Part shown: positions 62,448-64,000 of the stretch, piece after piece
Layout of the letters: each line of letters begins with the position of its first letter
How positions within the stretch are numbered: the first letter of the stretch is position 1
DNA from: Metallosphaera yellowstonensis MK1
Lineage (GTDB): Archaea > Thermoproteota > Thermoprotei_A > Sulfolobales > Sulfolobaceae
Assembly (NCBI RefSeq): GCF_000243315.1
Contig: NZ_JH597768.1
Location: forward strand, 203,467-267,466
Direction: 5' to 3'
DNA length: 64,000 nt
Notes under the pieces: model-generated
Database searches by the model: none
Seen by the model: the letters and a program-made list of their open reading frames with translations, nothing else
Told to the model about the DNA's origin: nothing
Program-made: the position numbers and the translations under genes

Positions 62448-62498
62448 AAGTGTAGGGACAAACGGCAGGAAGCTCCATCCGTGAAGTCAGGGTCGCTC
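62448..62498 (+). repeat. Right end of the tnpB element followed by a second, older right end
   Basis: The stem GTCCCTACACT (62418-62428) with AGTGTAGGGAC (62450-62460) and terminal AAACGG (62461-62466) end the inner element. Immediately after comes CAGGAAGCTCCATCCGTGAA, resembling the right end at 21768-21803 of a different subfamily, so the inner element sits inside a remnant of another. Confidence 0.55.
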
Positions 62499-63608
62499 TT
62501 AAAGGTCTATCCTAGAGTCACATAGTGTCAAAACGTCGTCGTCATGAGTTGCCATTATTATTCCTCTCTTCTCTTCCTTAAGTATAGAGATCATTTCGGC
62601 AAGAGACTGTATGCCGTAACCGTCCATGGCCGCTGTTGGCTCATCAAGGCCTATTACCCTAAAGCCTGAGGAGAAGGCCGACGCTATGAGAACCCTCATC
62701 TTCTCACCCATGCTGAGAGCAAAGGGACTTCTGTCCCTTAACTCCTTCAAATTGAAGAGTTCCATAACATCATCTCTTTTGACTTCACCCCAGACAGTAT
62801 CCTCAAATAGTTGAAGGTCTGGATTTTGGAAGATTACGTAAACTTTTCCCGAAAGCTTCTTCAACAATGATGTCTTCCCAGACCCGTTAGGCCCCGTGAG
62901 ACAGAGCACCTCTCCTTCCCTGACCTTAACTCTGAGGCTCCCTACACCCACGTCCAGAAGTGTGTTACCGTGTTCGACTCTTTCCACTTTAAGTTTAAAC
63001 CCCCTCAGACCGTGATTCCTTAAGAAACTCTCGTCCCACAGAGTTTCCTTGCTCAGCTCCAGTATTCCGTCTCTGGAGAGTAGATAAGCCCTGTCCACCA
63101 TATCCCTAACCTCCCTAGTCCTGTGTTCGGCTATGAGAGAACCTTGTGGTATGACCTCCTTAACTAACCTTATTGCGTTCTCGTCAAGGTTGGAGAAGGG
63201 CTCATCCAAGAGGACATACCTCGGTTTGGAAGCTAGAACCGAGGTGATAACATATCTCTTCCTGTAGCCGTCGGAGAGCCTAAAGAAATCTGTCTTAAGG
63301 TAGGGTCCCATCAGCTTTCTAGCTAGCTCGAAGTCTACTTCGTGAAACCTTGCCATTATTTTGAGCTCGTCCTCTAAAGTCCTTGCCAAAATTTGGGACG
63401 AGGGTTCCTGAAAGACGGCTGAGATCAGTGAGTAGTCCCTCGTGTCACAGAACTCTCTTCCGTCCACATGGAAATCGAACGGGCCCTCACAGGTCACGGA
63501 GTTTATGAGAGTGCTCTTTCCAGATCCGTTTCTTCCCAAAAGTGCAACCCTCTCCCCTGGGTTCAGCTCAATCCTGCCACGGAGATTGGAAGAAGATATG
63601 ACAAGCAA
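62499..63608 (-). CDS. ECF/CbiO-type ABC ATPase with two fused nucleotide-binding domains
   Basis: The 369-aa protein contains two ABC domains: first with GRNGSGKST, LSDGYRKR and VLLDEPFSNLD; second with GPNGSGKTS, LSMGEKMRV and IGLDEPTAAMD. Such fused EcfA1-EcfA2 ATPases drive energy-coupling-factor vitamin or metal importers. The gene overlaps the EcfT-like gene by 46 bp. The substrate-binding S component is not in the window; proximity to B12 genes hints at cobalt or cobalamin but is weak evidence. Confidence 0.88.
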   Translation of the reverse strand: MLVISSSNLRGRIELNPGERVALLGRNGSGKSTLINSVTCEGPFDFHVDGREFCDTRDYSLISAVFQEPSSQILARTLEDELKIMARFHEVDFELARKLMGPYLKTDFFRLSDGYRKRYVITSVLASKPRYVLLDEPFSNLDENAIRLVKEVIPQGSLIAEHRTREVRDMVDRAYLLSRDGILELSKETLWDESFLRNHGLRGFKLKVERVEHGNTLLDVGVGSLRVKVREGEVLCLTGPNGSGKTSLLKKLSGKVYVIFQNPDLQLFEDTVWGEVKRDDVMELFNLKELRDRSPFALSMGEKMRVLIASAFSSGFRVIGLDEPTAAMDGYGIQSLAEMISILKEEKRGIIMATHDDDVLTLCDSRIDL

Positions 63609-64000
63609 AGCGCGACTACCCCCAAAGCCAAGGGCACTAGATCGTCTCGAGAAGGAGTGAGTTTCGCATCCTTCTTGAGATTTCCGTATAATTTCACAGT
63701 ATAGGCCCTATAAAGGTTCTCAGCAACCTTGACTACTTCAACCAATATCGGTCTAGATAACTTTAAGGGACTGAAAGGCTTCCTCCTGGCCCTCCTATAA
63801 AAGAAGACCTGTGCCGCAATCTGATAGAATAGAGGGAAGTAAACCATGGTGACGACTAGGGGGAGTGCCTTCTCTCCTCCTATATCCAGGAGAGATATTA
63901 TGTCTAAGTGTTCAGAGGAGGCGAAAAAGAGGTTCAGAAATGTGAAGGCCCTAACCACGTAAGGGTAGATGTAAAGGTGTTCTGTCCTACTCAGCATAAA
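63563..64000 (-). CDS. EcfT-like energy-coupling transmembrane protein (partial)
   Basis: At least 144 aa with several hydrophobic segments and the basic KLYGNLKKDAK-type cytoplasmic region. The frame is open to the window edge; EcfT/CbiQ proteins are usually above 200 aa, so the N-terminus is probably outside. It lacks a clear A-R-G pair that couples EcfT to its ATPases in the part seen. Position before the fused ATPase gene supports the call. Confidence 0.6.
   Translation of the reverse strand, partial: FMLSRTEHLYIYPYVVRAFTFLNLFFASSEHLDIISLLDIGGEKALPLVVTMVYFPLFYQIAAQVFFYRRARRKPFSPLKLSRPILVEVVKVAENLYRAYTVKLYGNLKKDAKLTPSRDDLVPLALGVVALCLSYLLPISVAGLS

Overview
The window reads as chromosomal DNA of a thermoacidophilic crenarchaeon of the order Sulfolobales. 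A Metallosphaera-like genome of moderate G+C is my best guess, but genus is inference. Supporting genes are a zinc-containing 7Fe ferredoxin, an Agl3-type UDP-sulfoquinovose synthase, a LysW-dependent lysine/arginine operon, a CedB-like DNA-import ATPase, SRP19/S8e, an intron-bearing tRNA-Lys, many TATA boxes about 25-30 bp before start codons (leaderless mRNAs), and Sulfolobus-type IS256, IS4-like, IS607 and IS200/IS605 elements.

Layout. 1-226: tail of an unknown gene. 226-7630: a visibly AT-rich accessory island between an IS256-family element (226-1423) and a decayed IS4-like element (6422-7630). It carries a mercury-resistance set: mercuric reductase (merA), a 45-aa Cys protein, a compact MerB-like organomercurial lyase, two membrane proteins, a divergent 38-aa zinc-finger protein, a MerT-like membrane protein whose 5' end was cut by the IS256 insertion, and a candidate structured RNA gene. 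7735-20810: core genes (acyl-CoA dehydrogenase, pirin, two MFS carriers, a TmcA, a hydroxyacid dehydrogenase, USP, ABC exporter, APC permease). 21330-22120: insertion-sequence graveyard. 22153-31976: ParA-like ATPase, heme A synthase-like protein, a second TmcA with MazG, gamma-glutamyltransferase, HtpX, Agl3, a GalU-like enzyme and a CBS protein. 31980-32900: second graveyard. 32950-42031: flippase, DhnA-type aldolase, tRNA-Val, small unknowns, FAD protein, PfkB kinase, phosphohexuloisomerase, CedB. 42088-49032: lysY-lysZ-lysM then lysW-lysX-lysJ-lysK-uppS, then S8e-SRP19. 49690-51095: two tRNA-Lys genes around an epimerase. 51195-53600: IS607-type element with both genes broken, a MITE and a tnpB-less repeat. 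53613-60013: one minus-strand cobalamin operon cbiG-E-(X/C fusion)-H-D-T-L-F. 60540-64000: ferredoxin, TRIC-like channel, nested tnpB fragment and an ECF-type transporter running off the window.

Functional links. Agl3 makes UDP-sulfoquinovose from UDP-glucose, which the neighbouring GalU-like enzyme could supply; the flippase at 32950 may serve the same S-layer glycosylation. The lys genes carry intermediates on the LysW carrier, with LysM as probable regulator. MerA reduces the Hg(II) that a MerB-like lyase would release. The most distinctive observations are the IS-bounded mer island with a minimal MerB, the structured RNA gene inside it, and a family of about 255-bp tnpB-deleted repeats that keep the RNA-like right end of an IS200/IS605 element.
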